A stretch of 14,266 nt of DNA from Myxococcales bacterium UBA5297 (GTDB taxonomy: Bacteria > Myxococcota > Myxococcia > Myxococcales > UBA5297): NCBI GenBank assembly GCA_002408385.1, contig DHSB01000218.1:1-14266 (forward strand). The letters are read 5' to 3'. Numbering within the stretch: position 1 is the first letter of the stretch; each line of letters starts with the position of its first letter. The translations under genes were made by a program, and so were the position numbers. Positions 13,080 through 14,266 of this stretch are shown piece after piece. Under the pieces are notes generated by a model that saw only the letters and a program-made list of their open reading frames with translations, ran no database searches and was not told where the DNA came from.

Positions 13080-13105
13080 TGCGGACCGTAAACGCGGGGT
13101 CCGCA
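13080..13105 (+). promoter_or_regulatory. Inverted repeat directly ahead of the hydrolase ribosome site
   Basis: TGCGGACC (13080-13087) and GGTCCGCA (13098-13105) are perfect 8-bp arms around 10 bases. The GGGAGG ribosome site (13109-13114) begins 3 bases after the right arm and the TTG start follows at 13120. It could act as a leader hairpin or as an operator. Confidence 0.45.
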
Positions 13106-13119
13106 ACCGGGAGGTCGCG

Positions 13120-14109
13120 TTGCGCTTCTTCGCCATCGAACCCTGGGAGCAGTGGCTGGGCACGCTACTCACGCGTTCGCCGCTCGGCCGGCCGAACGGA
13201 CGGACTTCGACGCGGGACGAGCTCGCCGAGGTCGTCGCCATCCAGTCGATCAACGAGGCCAGCATCGGCCGTTCGCCGAGCTTTCCCTTCTCCCAGCGGC
13301 GTGCCGAAGACCCCTACCGAACCGTCTACTTCGACGAGGGCAGTGGCCCCCCGCTCGTCTTTGTCCACGGGTTGGGCGGCAACGTGACGCACTTTGAGTT
13401 CGTCGCCCGCGAGCTCGCGGGCGACCATCGGGTCGCCGGCTTCGACCTGGTCGGCTTCGGCGCGACCGACAAGCCGCGGGTGCGCTACGAGATCGCCCTG
13501 CTGCGCGATCACCTCCTCGCCTTCCTGGAGGCGCGCGGCCTGCGCGACGCGGTCGTCGTCGGCCACTCGCTCGGCGGGGCGGTCGCGCTCGCCGCGGCGC
13601 TCGAGCGGCCCGAGCTGATGAGGGGCCTGGTCCTGCTCGGCGCCGCCGGCCTCGCGCCGCTGCCCTGGTGGATGAGGCTGAGCGCACCGCTCTTCCTCTG
13701 GGAGCTGCCGCTCTTCTACCTGTTGCAGCTCACCGCCAACCTCATCCTCGACCAGGTCTTCGTCGACTCGGCCGAGGAGAACCCCTACGTGCGCCACTTT
13801 CGCCAGGCCTCGATGCAGGACCGGCCCGGCCTGCCGAACCTGCGCGACTTCGCGCGCGTCCTGACCTCGGCCGTTCGGGCGCTGATCCGCAGCGACTTTT
13901 CGGGCCGGCTCCAGGAGCTCGAGGTGCCCGTGCTCGCGCTCTGGGGTGACTCCGACAGGCTCGTCGCGCTGCCAGGCGTGCGCGAGAGCATCGAGCGGCT
14001 GCCCCGAAGCCGCCTGGTCATCCTCGAGCGCTGCGGTCACCTCTCGATGATCGAGCGGCCGCGCGAGGTGGTCGCCGAGGTGCGCCGCTTTCTCGCCGAC
14101 CCGCCGTAA
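13120..14109 (+). CDS. Alpha/beta hydrolase with cap region (epoxide hydrolase / lipase-like)
   Basis: 329 residues from a TTG start at 13120, chosen because GGGAGG lies 5 bases ahead; the frame is open for another 62 codons upstream, but those codons look non-coding. The oxyanion motif FVHGLGGN is at 81-88. The nucleophile is S150 in VVGHSLGGAVA (147-155). The acid is probably D279 in LWGDSDRLV (274-282), and H307 in CGHLSMIERP completes the triad. A cap region rich in Trp/Leu/Pro (182-212, LPWWMRLSAPLFLWELPLFYL) may bind a hydrophobic substrate or touch the membrane. The N-terminal ~65 residues, before the core, are unassigned. No signal peptide is visible. The substrate is unknown; meta-cleavage-product hydrolases, lipases and haloperoxidase-like enzymes share these motifs. 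It stands alone and ends with a possible hairpin at 14110-14150. Confidence 0.9.
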   Translation: MRFFAIEPWEQWLGTLLTRSPLGRPNGRTSTRDELAEVVAIQSINEASIGRSPSFPFSQRRAEDPYRTVYFDEGSGPPLVFVHGLGGNVTHFEFVARELAGDHRVAGFDLVGFGATDKPRVRYEIALLRDHLLAFLEARGLRDAVVVGHSLGGAVALAAALERPELMRGLVLLGAAGLAPLPWWMRLSAPLFLWELPLFYLLQLTANLILDQVFVDSAEENPYVRHFRQASMQDRPGLPNLRDFARVLTSAVRALIRSDFSGRLQELEVPVLALWGDSDRLVALPGVRESIERLPRSRLVILERCGHLSMIERPREVVAEVRRFLADPP

Positions 14110-14150
14110 GCACCGAGCGGCTCTCTGCGGAACTTGACCTCCGCTGGTGC
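14110..14150 (+). other. Possible 3' hairpin after the hydrolase gene
   Basis: GCACCGAGCGG (14110-14120) can pair with CCGCTGGTGC (14141-14150) with one bulged base. No T-run follows, so termination is uncertain. The rest of the window to 14266 shows no gene start that I can support. Confidence 0.3.
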
Positions 14151-14266
14151 TCCAATCCGAACGGCAACGCCAAATCGGTCGGCTGATGTCCCGTGCCCGA
14201 ATCGCAGCTCCGAATCGGCTCAAGCGCCGGTGGGCCGCCCCCTCCCCTCCCCGTCGAACGGGCGCT

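Larger units (their letters stand above)
12867..13119. promoter_or_regulatory. Divergent control region with two inverted repeats
   Basis: This region lies between the acidic protein gene (minus) and the TTG-start hydrolase (plus). It holds GCGGCCGG-N7-CCGGCCGC (12965-12987) and TGCGGACC-N10-GGTCCGCA (13080-13105). It also holds the A8/T8 run at the minus-strand 5' leader (12868-12875). No convincing -35/-10 pair was found by eye. Confidence 0.45.

Noticed and set aside
12934..13119. N-terminal extension of the hydrolase to 12934
   Set aside because: The extra 62 codons are Pro/Arg-rich without hydrolase features and include inverted repeats. GGGAGG before TTG 13120 is the better start.
12867..13265. 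N-terminal extension of the acidic protein to 13265
   Set aside because: It would overlap the divergent hydrolase gene, lacks a ribosome site, and reads as Arg/Ser/Pro low complexity. AGGAGGAG before ATG 12866 fixes the start.

Overview
The window is about 14 kb of very GC-rich DNA with strong G/C preference at third codon positions. That bias is why most frames opposite real genes stay open. A deltaproteobacterial or myxobacterial (Myxococcota-like) chromosome fits best. The clues are the long HflX with its N-terminal extension, a lipoprotein built of 'choice-of-anchor D'/ASPM-SPD-2-Hydin-like repeats, a thioredoxin-NHL protein, and many short palindromic repeats between genes. This assignment is inference. 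I see no rRNA, tRNA, CRISPR array, integrase or complete insertion sequence.

Layout. (1) 1-2886, plus strand: hflX (GTPase with a JAB/RadC-like N-terminal extension), a REP-like hairpin repeat, then an Rpn/PD-(D/E)XK nuclease with a DUF4351-like tail. (2) 2887-3310: convergent intergenic stretch. (3) 3311-4744, minus: DHA2-type 14-TM drug exporter. (4) 4745-5250: repeat-rich intergenic stretch. (5) 5251-10204, minus: four genes, transcribed in the order thioredoxin-NHL protein, gpsA, lipoprotein, small membrane-anchored winged-helix protein. A candidate promoter and operator-like palindrome lie in front of gpsA. (6) 10205-10466: divergent promoter region. (7) 10467-11668, plus: a conserved-looking helical protein and an alpha/beta hydrolase, translationally coupled through a GTGA overlap. 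(8) 11669-12089: a second repeat-rich stretch carrying relatives of the repeats in (1), (2) and (4). (9) 12090-12866, minus: an unrecognised acidic protein. (10) 12867-13119: divergent control region with two good inverted repeats. (11) 13120-14109, plus: an alpha/beta hydrolase with a TTG start. (12) 14110-14266: short tail.

Most of this is housekeeping-type chromosome: ribosome rescue (HflX), phospholipid precursor synthesis (GpsA), efflux, hydrolases. The accessory element most worth a second look is the Rpn-like nuclease gene. It carries a strong in-frame internal Shine-Dalgarno and ATG that could make a separate 67-residue C-terminal protein, the gene-within-gene arrangement known for Rpn toxin-antitoxin/anti-phage proteins. 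Other points of interest are the metal-site-like HxH...D motif in the HflX extension, the membrane-tethered winged helix, and a mosaic of at least four small dispersed repeat families shared between separate intergenic regions.
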